The notes under the pieces were generated by a model, which searched no databases, was not told the DNA's origin, and saw only the letters and a program-made list of their open reading frames with translations. Shown piece by piece: positions 41,077-50,369 of a stretch of 64,000 bases of DNA. Both the position numbers and the translations under genes were made by a program. The DNA lies in assembly GCF_039544205.1 (NCBI RefSeq), contig NZ_BAABLF010000030.1, forward strand, positions 1 to 64,000, given 5' to 3'. Within the stretch, counting starts at the first letter, position 1. Every line of letters starts with the position of its first letter. This DNA comes from Ferrimonas gelatinilytica. Its GTDB lineage: Bacteria > Pseudomonadota > Gammaproteobacteria > Enterobacterales > Shewanellaceae.

Positions 41077-42750
41077 ATGTTTTGTGTTCAGTGTGAGCAA
41101 ACCATCCAAACCCCCGTCGCCAAGGGCTGTGCCTACAGCATGGGGATGTGTGGTAAAAGCGCCGAGATCTCCGATCTCCAGGACGTCCTGGTCTACCTGC
41201 TGCAGGGCGTCAGCGCTTACGCGCACCTGGCTCGTCAACATGGCATCGTCGACAGTGAAGTGGACACCTATCTCCCGCAGGCGTTCTTCTCCACCCTGAC
41301 CAACGTCAACTTCGACGCCGATCGTCTGGTGGCCTATACCGAGCGTGCTCTGGCGCTGCGCAACCGCATGAAAGCTGCCTACCTGGACGCCTGTGCCAAC
41401 GCTGGTGTGACGCCGCTGGAGCCGATCGGCGCCGCCAGCTTCACCCTCTCTGCGGACCGCGCTGCCATGCTGGCAGTGGCACCGGATGCGATGGTAAATC
41501 GCGGCCTGGCCGAGGTGGGAGAGGATATCGTGGGCCTGCGACTGCTCTGCCTCTATGGCCTCAAAGGGGTGGCGGCCTATCTCGAGCACGCACGCGTGCT
41601 GGGTCAAAGCGACGAGAAACTCTACGCTGAACTGCACCGCATTATGGCGCGCCTGGGTGAAGACCCGAGCGACATGAACGAACTGCTGGAGCTGAGCATG
41701 GCGATCGGCCTGCTTAACTACGGTGTGATGGAGCTGCTGGACCGGGGTGAGACTGCGCACTTTGGCCATCCCGAGCCGGTGAAGGTGAACCTCAAGCCGG
41801 TCGCGGGCAAGGCGATCCTGGTTTCCGGCCATGATCTTATCGATCTGCAGGATATTCTGGAGCAGACCCAGGGTACCGGCATCAACGTTTACACCCACGG
41901 TGAGATGCTGCCTGCCCATGCCTACCCTGAGTTGGGGCACAAGTACCCTCACCTGGTCGGCAACTACGGCACCGCCTGGCAGCACCAGCAGAAGGAGTTT
42001 TCCAACTTCCCTGGCGCCATCGTGATGACCTCTAACTGCCTGATCGATCCCAACCCGGCGGGCATCGAAGGTTACGGCGACCGTCTCTTTACCCGCTCCA
42101 TTGTGGGCTGGCCCGGCGTGACCCACCTGGAGGGCGACGACTTCTCCGAGGTGATCGCCAAGGCACAGGCGTGCGAGGGGTTCAAGTATGATGAGATCCC
42201 GCACTACACCACCACCGGTTTTGCCCGCAACGCCCTGATGGCGGCGGCACCGGCGGTGATCGAGCAGGTGAAAGCGGGCAATATCCGCCACTTCTTCCTG
42301 GTGGGTGGCTGCGATGGGGACAAGGTGGAGCGTAACTACTTCACCCAGTTTGCCGCCCAGGCGCCCAAAGATACCCTGATCCTCACCCTGGCCTGTGGCA
42401 AGTTCAAGTTCAACGACCTGGAGTTCGGTGACATCAATGGCGTGCCGCGCTTCCTGGATGTTGGCCAGTGCAACGATGCCTACTCCGCCATCCAGCTCGC
42501 CCTGGCCCTGGCCGAGGCGTTTGAGTGTGGTGTCAACGACCTGCCGCTCTCCCTGGTGCTCTCCTGGTTCGAGCAGAAGGCGATCGCCATCCTGCTGACC
42601 CTGCTTGCGCTGGGCATTAAAGATATCCGTGTCGGCCCAACGGTTCCGGCGTTCCTGACCGATAACCTGGTGGCGGCCCTGAATGAGAAGTTCGGCCTGC
42701 AACTGATCACCACGGTTGAGCAGGATATGAACGCCATCCTCAACGGCTAA
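41077..42750 (+). CDS. hcp: Hydroxylamine reductase (hybrid cluster protein) Hcp
   Basis: This 557-residue hybrid-cluster protein reduces hydroxylamine to ammonia and, in enteric bacteria, acts as a high-affinity NO reductase. The N-terminal cysteines are C3, C6, C18 and C25 (CX2CX11CX6C), the pattern of class II, which holds a 2Fe-2S cluster. FFLVGGCDGDK, LILTLACGKFKFN and DVGQCNDAYSA supply hybrid-cluster ligands. The start is ATG 41077 with ACGGAGTT before it; the frame is open to 41002. The reductase partner hcr follows. Confidence 0.95.
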   Translation: MFCVQCEQTIQTPVAKGCAYSMGMCGKSAEISDLQDVLVYLLQGVSAYAHLARQHGIVDSEVDTYLPQAFFSTLTNVNFDADRLVAYTERALALRNRMKAAYLDACANAGVTPLEPIGAASFTLSADRAAMLAVAPDAMVNRGLAEVGEDIVGLRLLCLYGLKGVAAYLEHARVLGQSDEKLYAELHRIMARLGEDPSDMNELLELSMAIGLLNYGVMELLDRGETAHFGHPEPVKVNLKPVAGKAILVSGHDLIDLQDILEQTQGTGINVYTHGEMLPAHAYPELGHKYPHLVGNYGTAWQHQQKEFSNFPGAIVMTSNCLIDPNPAGIEGYGDRLFTRSIVGWPGVTHLEGDDFSEVIAKAQACEGFKYDEIPHYTTTGFARNALMAAAPAVIEQVKAGNIRHFFLVGGCDGDKVERNYFTQFAAQAPKDTLILTLACGKFKFNDLEFGDINGVPRFLDVGQCNDAYSAIQLALALAEAFECGVNDLPLSLVLSWFEQKAIAILLTLLALGIKDIRVGPTVPAFLTDNLVAALNEKFGLQLITTVEQDMNAILNG

Positions 42751-42830
42751 CCCTTTCCTTTTCCCTGCAAGGCCGGTGCACACACTCCTCGTGTGTACCG
42801 GCCACCCTATTTGATGAACGGGAGCGAATA

Positions 42831-43787
42831 ATGCAACTGACCTGTGTCGGCGTTGAGTCGCAAACGGCGGATGTTAGCCGCTTTACCTTCCTGGCGGATC
42901 GTCCCCTGGCGTTTATCCCGGGCCAGTTTCTCTCTTTGCAGGTGCCCATCGAAGATCGTACTTCGGTGCGTGCCTACAGCATCAGCTCTATCCCCTCCGA
43001 TGCCCGGGTTCAATTAACCATCAAGCGGGTCGAGGGGGGGCGAGTCTCCAACTTCCTGCTGGATAACCTCAAGATGGGGCAGTCCCTCCAAGCACTGCCG
43101 CCCGCCGGCGAATTCAACAGCGAGCTGGCAGGGGATCAACCCTGGCTGCTGCTGGGCGCCGGTTGTGGAGTCACGCCGCTGTTTTCTATGCTCCGGGATC
43201 GGCTTCAGCGTCAGCCGGACGCCGACATCTGCCTCCTTTTTAGTGTCCGCGGTGAAGCGGACAAGATCTTCGCCAGCGAGCTGGAACACCTGGCGAAACA
43301 TCACCGCAATTTCCGTCTGCACTGGTTGCTCAGCGGCGAAGGGGTGCGGCTGGACAGCGATAATCTGGCACGTTTTGTCCCGGATGTAGCGCAGCGCAGC
43401 GTGATGATCTGTGGCCCCGAGAGCTACATGGTGACCGCGAAGCAGTTGGCCAGCGAGCAGGGGGCATTACGGGTGCACTGCGAGGCGTTTCATGCTCCGG
43501 TGCATTCGGAAGAGGCCGCTGGCGGCGGGCACACCCTCAGCGTTGATGGCGTCGAGTTGCCTATCCTTCCGGGTCAAACTGTGCTGGAAAGCCTGGAAGC
43601 CGGCGGGATCCCTATTTTCGCTGCCTGTCGGGCGGGGGTCTGTGGCAGCTGCAAGTGCCAGGGCGAGAAGAGTAAGATCCGCAGTAGCTCCACCCTGGGG
43701 CTCACGGAAGCGGAGATTGACCAGGGGATTTTCCTGGCCTGCTCCAGCACCGTGACCGCCGATATGACGGTAGAGTTGAACGACTGA
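42831..43787 (+). CDS. hcr: NADH oxidoreductase Hcr
   Basis: This 318-residue iron-sulfur flavoprotein passes electrons from NADH to Hcp. The FAD domain has RAYSISSIPSD near residue 45. The NAD domain has WLLLGAGCGVTPLFSML. A plant-type 2Fe-2S ferredoxin domain at the C-terminus has CRAGVCGSCKCQ and a final Cys in FLACSSTV. It is 80 bases downstream of hcp, in operon arrangement, with GGGAGCG before its ATG. Confidence 0.95.
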   Translation: MQLTCVGVESQTADVSRFTFLADRPLAFIPGQFLSLQVPIEDRTSVRAYSISSIPSDARVQLTIKRVEGGRVSNFLLDNLKMGQSLQALPPAGEFNSELAGDQPWLLLGAGCGVTPLFSMLRDRLQRQPDADICLLFSVRGEADKIFASELEHLAKHHRNFRLHWLLSGEGVRLDSDNLARFVPDVAQRSVMICGPESYMVTAKQLASEQGALRVHCEAFHAPVHSEEAAGGGHTLSVDGVELPILPGQTVLESLEAGGIPIFAACRAGVCGSCKCQGEKSKIRSSSTLGLTEAEIDQGIFLACSSTVTADMTVELND

Positions 43788-43812
43788 GTTGGCGAAAGAC
43801 TCTGAATGACAG

Positions 43813-43847
43813 CAAAACGCCGTGGCTTTGGCCACGGCGTTTTTTCG
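43813..43847. terminator. Bidirectional terminator after hcr
   Basis: AAAACGCCGTGGC pairs with GCCACGGCGTTTT, with T/A runs on both strands. It lies between hcr (+) and a convergent gene (-). Confidence 0.93.
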
Positions 43848-43872
43848 TGCGAGCCTCCCCAGCCGTTTATGG

Positions 43873-44244
43873 CTAAGGAGCGCGTCGGGAGAGCACCTCC
43901 GGCAAGCCGCTCTCGAGGCATTGCCCCTTACGTACATAACGGGCGTTGGGGCAGCTGCCGCTGCCGTAAAACTCTTTGCCGTTGCAGCCACAGTAGGTCG
44001 CGACGTCCATGGTGCAGGGCCGGTTGGGATCGACGCACTGGCCATGGCTTCCATCTCCTGGGCAGCCCTCACCTTCGCAAACCTGGCCGAGGGGACAGTC
44101 ACTGTTGCTCTGACAGCCGGGGGCGCCGTGGGCCTCGGGGTTCGCCGCTTGCGCCGTGGCAGACTCTGTTGACTGGGCGTGGGCGCTCTCTAAAGTGTGA
44201 AACCCCGTAACAAGAAGCAAGGTGATGAGGAAAAAGCAACGCAT
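43873..44244 (-). CDS. Small exported cysteine-rich protein, Kazal-like
   Basis: This 123-residue secreted protein has a clear signal peptide (RCFFLITLLLVTGFHTLESAHA). The mature part is rich in cysteine: CQSNSDCPLGQVCEGEGCPG, CVDPNRPC, then TYCGCNGKEFYGSGSCPNAR. The last part resembles the CGCDGxxYxNxCxA core of Kazal protease inhibitors, but the spacing is not a perfect match. Function is therefore unproven; a protease inhibitor or a surface adhesive module are both possible. The start at 44244 is the first residue of the signal peptide; the upstream in-frame ATG at 44283 is less likely. Confidence 0.65.
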   Translation of the reverse strand: MRCFFLITLLLVTGFHTLESAHAQSTESATAQAANPEAHGAPGCQSNSDCPLGQVCEGEGCPGDGSHGQCVDPNRPCTMDVATYCGCNGKEFYGSGSCPNARYVRKGQCLESGLPEVLSRRAP

Positions 44245-44354
44245 CAGAACCTCCACGTTTTGTACTTGTTCTGTACTTAGCAAAAAAGCTTAGTTCATCC
44301 GCATTAGGCAGTCTGCATCGCGACGGACGGGCGCCAGCCTGAGGAGCCCCCCGT

Positions 44355-45410
44355 TCAGTGGGCGTCGTCACGGGAGGGCGATGTGGTGAGCCGCCAGATC
44401 TTCTCGGCCCGGCTGCCGAGGAACCAGAAGCTCAGTGCCAGGATGGCGAAGAAGATCGCCTTGTGGGTGCTGTCCCAGAAGTATTCGAAAAAGCGGGTGT
44501 AGAGGTTGATGAACAGGAAGGTAATGCCAAAGCCCCGGGTCATCGCATCGTCCTGCTTGACCCCGTGAACGAGGGCCCCGATGGCCGCGACGGCGAACAG
44601 CAATGACCAGTGCAAAAGCTCGGACTGCTCAACGCCCTCCCAACGCTCCAGGCTCCCGTAGTTGCCAAATATCGACAGGATCCAGAGTGCGATAAAGAGG
44701 TAGAGCAGCCCGACCGCCCGGGTTGGCCGGATGAAATCTTGCCGTTTTTCGATGCGTCTGAAGAGGTAAGTGCCGCCAAACACCAGAACCAGGCCAAAGA
44801 GGACGAAGCGAAGCGGGTAGTTCATCCCCAGGTAGTAGGCGCCCCAGCCTGAAAGGTAACCGGTTTCTGCCCCGAACCAGCTGCCCAGGCACATCAGGGA
44901 GAAGATCCAGACCAGCTTGGAGGGAAAAACCAGCCCCAGCAGTCCGTAAACCAGGGCCGAGATGAGCAGCAACAGAGAGAAGTGGTCGGACCCGGTGTCG
45001 ATCGCTCTGCCGAAAAAACCGATGGCGATGGCGGTAGTGGCGACCCCCAGGAAGAGTATCGCCTCGTTACTGAAGCGCTTCTCCGGCTGTCGACGTCGTC
45101 GCTTAAGACCGATGAAGTAAAGGATGGATGAGAGCAGGGCGAACAGGAGGCACTTGACGGAATCCGGCGCCTCGAACAGTTTCGTGAACAGCGACATCAG
45201 CCAGCGATCCGCCAACAGGGAGAAGAGTGCGGTGACGATACAGGCGATCGCCAGCCAGAATGCGTATTTGGCAACCCGCTCCCAGTCCATGGTCGTGACC
45301 TGGTAGGAGGCTTTCAACTGCTGGCTCAGCGGCTCCGAGATCACCCCCTGGTTACGCCATTGGGCGATCGCCTTATCCAGTGTCTCGCCTTCCCGTTTCG
45401 ATACTTTCAT
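44355..45410 (-). CDS. DUF2157-like multi-pass membrane protein
   Basis: The protein of about 351 residues has an N-terminal soluble domain of 50 residues (KREGETLDKAIAQWRNQGVIS, typical of DUF2157) and about nine membrane helices. One of these contains AILFLGVATTAIAIGFFGRA and another FVLFGLVLVFGGTYLF. The family is of unknown function. ATG at 45410 is used, with AGGAG before it; the frame continues to 45458 but that part is not family-like. It has no close partner in the same direction. Confidence 0.75.
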   Translation of the reverse strand: MKVSKREGETLDKAIAQWRNQGVISEPLSQQLKASYQVTTMDWERVAKYAFWLAIACIVTALFSLLADRWLMSLFTKLFEAPDSVKCLLFALLSSILYFIGLKRRRRQPEKRFSNEAILFLGVATTAIAIGFFGRAIDTGSDHFSLLLLISALVYGLLGLVFPSKLVWIFSLMCLGSWFGAETGYLSGWGAYYLGMNYPLRFVLFGLVLVFGGTYLFRRIEKRQDFIRPTRAVGLLYLFIALWILSIFGNYGSLERWEGVEQSELLHWSLLFAVAAIGALVHGVKQDDAMTRGFGITFLFINLYTRFFEYFWDSTHKAIFFAILALSFWFLGSRAEKIWRLTTSPSRDDAH

Positions 45411-45733
45411 TCCTGCCGGCTCCTGCTGCTGTCGCCCCTGAAAGTTCGCCCTCGCCACCTGAGCATTCCACGACGGGTCAGCATACTTGATGGGGTGGAT
45501 CGGAACCTGACGGGGTTCGACGATGTTTTGTCCAACATAGGGGGTTATGCCGCCGAATCAAAGTCGGAGGAGGGTGTTGGGTCGAAGAACTCTTTGAGTT
45601 CTATGACGCTATGGATCAAAAAGCGGGAGGAAGGGGGGACAAACAGCGATTCAGGGAGGGGTAACGGCAAAGGCGCGCTCCCAATTTGGGACGCGCCTTG
45701 GGTTGGGATCGAGCCAGCAGGCCCGACTCGGGA
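45411..45733. other. Intergenic region, including punC terminator
   Basis: No gene is seen. A terminator for punC lies at 45669-45700. Confidence 0.5.
45669..45700 (-). terminator. Probable terminator of punC
   Basis: GGCGCGTCCC and GGGAGCGCGCC arms (minus strand) with an AAATT loop are followed by TTTGCC. Confidence 0.6.
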
Positions 45734-46918
45734 TCAGGCTACGCTGTCAGCCAGTGTTGCAAGACGCTGGCCACGGCGGGAGAGGGCATAGCCGGCTAGA
45801 ACCATCAGGGCGGCGGCGGCGATCACCCAGCCAGTGACGGCCAGGGCGTGGCTGGCGAAGGTCGCAACGATGGCACTGGCACCAAAGCTGATGGCGATCT
45901 GTAAGCTGTTTTGCAGTCCCGCGGCGGTAGCGGCGCACTCGGGGGCGCTGGAGAGTGCCCGGTTCACCACGATGGGGTAGAGCGCCCCGTTGGCCACGGC
46001 CAGGAAGCAGAAGGGGATCAGCAGTGCCCAGATGGTCTGCAGCGGCAACTGGGAGGCCACCAGCAGCACCAGGCTGGTGACGCTGAACAGCGTCAGCAGG
46101 GCGTGCAGCACCGGCGTGTCACCACGGCGAGCCACCCACTTCTTGCCCAGGTAACCGCCGGTCATAAAGGCGATGGTCTGGGGCACGAAGGAGAGGCCGA
46201 TCGCCTTGGCGTCGTAGCCCATGCTGACCATGATCTCCGGCATCCCGGTGAGGTAGGCGAAGAAGGCGGCGGAGGCCGCACCGAAGATGGTGACATTGCC
46301 CATGAAGACCCGGCTGCCGAGCAGGGCGGCGATGTCGCCGCGAACGGAGCGCGAGCTTCTGACCGGGATGGTGTTGGGTTGACGCAGGGTCAGCAGTGCC
46401 AGTGCCAGACCCACCAGGGTCAGCACTACGAAGATGCTCTTCCAGCTCATCACCATCGACAGGCCAACGCCCAGTTGAGGCGCCAGGGCGGGGGAGAGCG
46501 CCACCAGTGGCATGATGGTGGCAAAGATCTGCTGTCCTTTCTCGCCGGGATAGCGATCGATCACCATCGCCTGCCAGATCACCGCCGGCGCACAGACCCC
46601 CAGCGCCTGCAAAAAGCGCAGACTAAGCAGCTGCCAGACGGTGCTGCTCAGGGCCAGACCGAGGGAGGCGAGGGTAAAGAGCAACAGCCCCGCTACCAGG
46701 GTGTTGCGACGTCCAAAACGATCCGAGGCCATCCCCCACAGCAGCTGGCCTCCGGCGAGACCCGCCAGGAAGATCGACAGGGAGAGAGCGATGGACTCAG
46801 GCCCTGTTTGGTAGAAGGTTTCCATCTCCTTGAACACCGGCAGATACATGTCAGTGGCGACGAAACCGAGCATGGAGAGTCCGGCCAGGTAGATGAGTTC
46901 CAGTTTGGTGATTTTCAT
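45734..46918 (-). CDS. punC: Purine nucleoside transporter PunC (MFS)
   Basis: This 394-residue twelve-helix carrier is close to E. coli PunC (YdhC). It shares LAGLSMLGFVATDMYLP, SLSIFLAGLAGGQLLWG, ALGVCAPAVIWQAMV and IFATIMPLVALSPALAP with it. In E. coli it exports or imports purine nucleosides under control of PunR. The start at 46918 gives the conserved N-terminus; the frame is open to 47023 but that part is not conserved. It is divergent from punR. Confidence 0.9.
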   Translation of the reverse strand: MKITKLELIYLAGLSMLGFVATDMYLPVFKEMETFYQTGPESIALSLSIFLAGLAGGQLLWGMASDRFGRRNTLVAGLLLFTLASLGLALSSTVWQLLSLRFLQALGVCAPAVIWQAMVIDRYPGEKGQQIFATIMPLVALSPALAPQLGVGLSMVMSWKSIFVVLTLVGLALALLTLRQPNTIPVRSSRSVRGDIAALLGSRVFMGNVTIFGAASAAFFAYLTGMPEIMVSMGYDAKAIGLSFVPQTIAFMTGGYLGKKWVARRGDTPVLHALLTLFSVTSLVLLVASQLPLQTIWALLIPFCFLAVANGALYPIVVNRALSSAPECAATAAGLQNSLQIAISFGASAIVATFASHALAVTGWVIAAAALMVLAGYALSRRGQRLATLADSVA

Positions 46919-47040
46919 AAGGGGTTGACCAAATAATTTGATGTGGCGGCGGGGTGCCGGGCGAATCGCTTGGGCATCGCCCCTGCACTCGTCCACTATT
47001 TTAATGCGGTGCAGTCTACTCACTGCATAGCCTCAGGAAA

Positions 47041-47065
47041 AACGCTATATTTTGGCCTTAGCGTT
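47041..47065. promoter_or_regulatory. Candidate PunR operator
   Basis: AACGCTA (47041-47047) and TAGCGTT (47059-47065) are perfect inverted arms with an 11-base gap. This is typical of LysR regulators. It sits between divergent punC and punR, 18 bases before punR. Confidence 0.7.
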
Positions 47066-47083
47066 CAAAATAATTGAAAGGTA

Positions 47084-47992
47084 ATGCCTGTGCTGTCACA
47101 AGCCAATCTGGTTCTGCTGGATACCGTCGCCCGGCTGGGGAGCTTCAGCGCTGCCGCTAAGCAGTTGCACAAGGTGCCCTCCGCCATCAGTTACTCGGTG
47201 CGGCAGCTGGAGCAGCAGCTGGGGGTGGCACTGTTTGAGCGTCATCCACGGCGGGTGAGCCTGACGCCCGCCGGCGTTTACTTCGTGGAGCAGGCCCGGC
47301 AGTGGTTGCGGGAGATGGAGCAGGTGCGGTTGCAGACGCAACGGGTAGCCAACGGTTGGCAACGCAGTCTGCGGGTGGCGCTGGATAATGTGGTGCGGGC
47401 GGATCGCATTACTGCGCTGGTGCGGGATTTCTACAACGCCTTCGACGACGCAGAGTTGATCCTGACCATCGAGGTGTTCAACGGGGTGTGGGATGCTTTG
47501 TCGGAGGGGCGGGCGGAGATCGCCATCGGTGCCACCACCGCCATTCCCGTGGGGGGGGATTTCGGTTACCGGGACATGGGGGTATTGGAGTGGGCGCTGG
47601 TGATGAGCCCGGACCATCCGGCCGCGGCGTTGACAGTCCTCTCAGCGGATCGGATCCGCGACTTTCCGATGATCTGCCTGGAGGACACGGCCCGGGCCTT
47701 ACCCAAGCGCTCTACCTGGCTGCAGGATAACCAGCGCCGCATCATGGTGCCGGACTGGCCCAACGCGGTGGCGTGTGTTCAGGCGGGCCTGGGACTCAAC
47801 TACATGCCCCGCCACCTGGCGCGCCCCCTGCTGGCCGCGGGCAGCCTGGTGGAAAGGGGGATGGCCAATGGCCAGCGTCCCAGCCCCTGCTGCCTGGCCT
47901 GGCGCAAGGAGAGTGACTCAGCCCTGATGCGCTGGTTACTGGACTACCTCGGGGATGAGGCACAGCTGCACCGGGAGTGGTTGGCGCCCTGA
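47084..47992 (+). CDS. punR: LysR family regulator PunR
   Basis: This 302-residue regulator is closely like E. coli PunR (YdhB), the activator of punC. The helix-turn-helix is GSFSAAAKQLHKVPSAISYS. The effector domain contains VDNVVRAD, FNGVWDALSEGRAEIAIGAT and IPVGG, all in the same order as in YdhB. Its binding is probably at the inverted repeat upstream. Its end is followed at once by the tadA region; tadA begins 63 bases later. Confidence 0.93.
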   Translation: MPVLSQANLVLLDTVARLGSFSAAAKQLHKVPSAISYSVRQLEQQLGVALFERHPRRVSLTPAGVYFVEQARQWLREMEQVRLQTQRVANGWQRSLRVALDNVVRADRITALVRDFYNAFDDAELILTIEVFNGVWDALSEGRAEIAIGATTAIPVGGDFGYRDMGVLEWALVMSPDHPAAALTVLSADRIRDFPMICLEDTARALPKRSTWLQDNQRRIMVPDWPNAVACVQAGLGLNYMPRHLARPLLAAGSLVERGMANGQRPSPCCLAWRKESDSALMRWLLDYLGDEAQLHREWLAP

Positions 47993-48054
47993 GCGCTGGC
48001 GTTTCCCTTGGGCCTGCGTACAATGGCGCCGAACTTTTCGCTCGGGAGAAGATA

Positions 48055-48567
48055 GTGGATCAGCATGAAAAGTGGATGAGGCACGCCATGTCGCTGGCGG
48101 CCAAGGCGGAAGCCCTGGGCGAGGTCCCCGTGGGGGCGGTGCTGGTGCGTGATGGCGAGGTGCTCGCACAGGGTTACAACCGCTCCATCACGGATCATGA
48201 TCCATCGGCCCATGCGGAGATGCTCTGTCTGCGCCAGGCCGGCCCGAAGCTTGGCAACTACCGGATGCTGGATACCACGCTCTACGTGACCCTGGAGCCC
48301 TGCCCCATGTGTGCGGGTGCTTTGGTGCATGCGCGGGTCGGACGGGTGGTGTTCGGGGCGTCGGATCCGAAAACCGGTGCGGCGGGCAGCGTGATGGATC
48401 TGTTGGATCATCCCGCGTTGAATCATTGGCCTGAGGTGGTGAAAGGGGTGTTGGCAGAGCCCTGCGCGGAACAGCTCAGTGCCTTTTTCCGAAGGCGCAG
48501 GGCGGAGAAGAAAGCCTTGAAACAGGCTCAGCGGGCGGCGTCGGACGACGCCTCTTCGGCAAAGTGA
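48055..48567 (+). CDS. tadA: tRNA-specific adenosine deaminase TadA
   Basis: The 170-residue enzyme converts A34 to inosine in tRNA-Arg. Zinc ligands are visible: HAE at 53-55 and PCPMC with Cys83 and Cys86. The GEVPVGAVLV and GYNRSITDHDPS motifs are typical. The GTG start at 48055 is set by GGGAGAAG and gives a normal length; there is no ATG in a good position, and the frame runs back over punR's end to 47977. Confidence 0.93.
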   Translation: MDQHEKWMRHAMSLAAKAEALGEVPVGAVLVRDGEVLAQGYNRSITDHDPSAHAEMLCLRQAGPKLGNYRMLDTTLYVTLEPCPMCAGALVHARVGRVVFGASDPKTGAAGSVMDLLDHPALNHWPEVVKGVLAEPCAEQLSAFFRRRRAEKKALKQAQRAASDDASSAK

Positions 48568-48915
48568 ACCTGGTCATATTGCCGGCTGCGGTGAATGATG
48601 CGCAGATGGTTACGTTTTTTACACATTCTGCGGCGATCAGTGCGACTTTGCAGCGCCAGTCGACGGCGTTGGCATCTGGCCATCTGATTACCTCCGTAAT
48701 TGTTGTTCTTGAGGATGAGAGCCCACTGTATGAGGTGGGTTCAAGGTGACATTGTCCTGTCACTGGGCTGGCCGACAGTGAAAGGTCGGCCCAATCCCAA
48801 TACCTCAATCCTTATCCTCCTCCTCGTTTAAGTCAAGAATAAGACACTGTTATTGCGGGCCCAAGAGTGTGGACTGGTGCGCACATTGTGACCTGTCTGC
48901 GAGGTTGCTCACTCG
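48568..48915. other. Intergenic region between convergent tadA and mltF
   Basis: It contains a GGCCGAC / GTCGGCC hairpin (around 48766-48793) without a T-run. Minus-strand frames here show no family. No gene is supported. Confidence 0.5.
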
Positions 48916-50346
48916 TCATGGTGCCAAGTTGTGATCTGGATCAGGTTGAGCCTCTGGTGCCGAGGCCTGCCGGTCCAGCCACTGCAGGGTTTCATAGTAG
49001 CGACGGATGTTGGAGACATAGTGGGCCGCTTCGTCACCCCGGGCGTAGCCGTAACGGCTACGTTCGTAGAATTTACGTTGGCGCAGCAGAGGCAGATGGC
49101 GTTTCACATCGCGCCAGCTGTTGGGATCAAACCCCTGCCGCTGGGTGATCACCCGGGCGTCCTCCAGGTGCCCTAAGCCGACGTTGTAGGCCGCCAGGGC
49201 AAACCAGATCGCCTCATCGTCGGAGATGCCGGTGGGCAGCCGGGTGATCAGTTGCTGCAGGTAGGCGCTGCCGCCGCGAATACTCTGTTCCGGATCCAGG
49301 CGGTTTTGAACGCCCATACGCTTGGCGGTTGACTGAGTTAGCATCATCAGGCCCCGCACGCCGGTGGGTGAGCGGGCATGGGGGTCCCAGTGGGACTCCT
49401 GGTAACTGACCGCTGCCAGCTTGCGCCAGTCCAGGGTACCGGCGTAACGCTCGAACAGGGGTTGATAGCGGGGCAGGGTGGTGCGGGCGGCGCGAATGAA
49501 GGCGCGGGTATCCACGTAGTCAAACCGTTCGATGTGTCCAAAGTACTTCTCCTCCAGCCGAACCAGTTGACCGCTTCTTCGAAGTTGATGCCAGAAATCC
49601 AGCAGGGCACTGAACAAGGGGTCGTCACTGCGTTGGGGCAGGGCCCAGGCGACGGCCTGGGGCTCCCCCAGGGTAAAGGCTGCGCGTAGCTCTGGCAGGT
49701 AGCGTTGGTTGAACGCCAGCTGGCTGGAGTCGTTGATGGTGTAGTCCAGCTCACCGGAGGCCACCATGGCCGCCAGCTCATCGCTGTCGTAATCCGTGGT
49801 CTGCTCGAACTGCAGTTCCGGGTAATCCGCCAGGGCGGCCGCGAGCAACTCCGCATGGCTGGACCCCTGGGTCACCACCAGCCGGCCATCCAGATCGGCC
49901 AGGGAGCGGGGTTTGGGTTGACCGTTGCGGTAGAGCAGTTGCGCCCTCACCCGGTAGAGTGGGGGACCAAAATACCAGTTATCGGCCCGTTTACGGGTGC
50001 GGCTGAGGCCTGCGGCGATGAGGTCCAGCTCGCCGGCCTCCATGGCGGCAAAAAGTTGATGCAGGGTAGGGTAAACCCGGAACTGAACCGGTCGGTCGAT
50101 AAAGCGGGCGAACTGCGTCGCCAAATCGTAATCCAGGCCGTAAGGCTCCTCCCCCCGCATCTGGAAGCTCAGTGGGCTACTCAGGGTTCCCACCGTCAGC
50201 TGCTGAGGCAGTTCGTCTCGGTTTGGGGAGGGTTTGTTGGCCAACTCCAGGCAGCCCGGCAGCATCAACAGGAGCAGGCAGCAGAGCAGCCGTTGACCCG
50301 AGGCGGCAATAAATCTTTGCAGACTCAGACTGTTTTTTCGCTTCAT
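48916..50346 (-). CDS. mltF: Membrane-bound lytic murein transglycosylase F
   Basis: This 476-residue outer-membrane lipoprotein has a lipobox LPGC (Cys about 31). An SBP-like domain (residues 45-280) with LSFQMRGEEPYGLDYDLA is followed by an SLT domain containing AAVSYQESHWDPHARSP (catalytic Glu) and TGVRGLMMLTQSTA. It cuts peptidoglycan glycosidic bonds with 1,6-anhydro product formation. ATG at 50346 with AAAGGAAC before it; the frame runs to 50424, which is rejected. It is divergent from purL. Confidence 0.93.
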   Translation of the reverse strand: MKRKNSLSLQRFIAASGQRLLCCLLLLMLPGCLELANKPSPNRDELPQQLTVGTLSSPLSFQMRGEEPYGLDYDLATQFARFIDRPVQFRVYPTLHQLFAAMEAGELDLIAAGLSRTRKRADNWYFGPPLYRVRAQLLYRNGQPKPRSLADLDGRLVVTQGSSHAELLAAALADYPELQFEQTTDYDSDELAAMVASGELDYTINDSSQLAFNQRYLPELRAAFTLGEPQAVAWALPQRSDDPLFSALLDFWHQLRRSGQLVRLEEKYFGHIERFDYVDTRAFIRAARTTLPRYQPLFERYAGTLDWRKLAAVSYQESHWDPHARSPTGVRGLMMLTQSTAKRMGVQNRLDPEQSIRGGSAYLQQLITRLPTGISDDEAIWFALAAYNVGLGHLEDARVITQRQGFDPNSWRDVKRHLPLLRQRKFYERSRYGYARGDEAAHYVSNIRRYYETLQWLDRQASAPEAQPDPDHNLAP

Positions 50347-50369
50347 TGCACCGGGTTCCTTTCCGACCT

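Noticed and set aside
41062..42783. 573-codon minus-strand open frame opposite hcp
   Set aside because: hcp cysteine ligands are intact on the plus strand; the antisense frame has no motif.
48476..48808. 110-codon minus-strand frame between tadA and mltF
   Set aside because: It overlaps the 3' end of tadA, has no ribosome-binding site and no family features.
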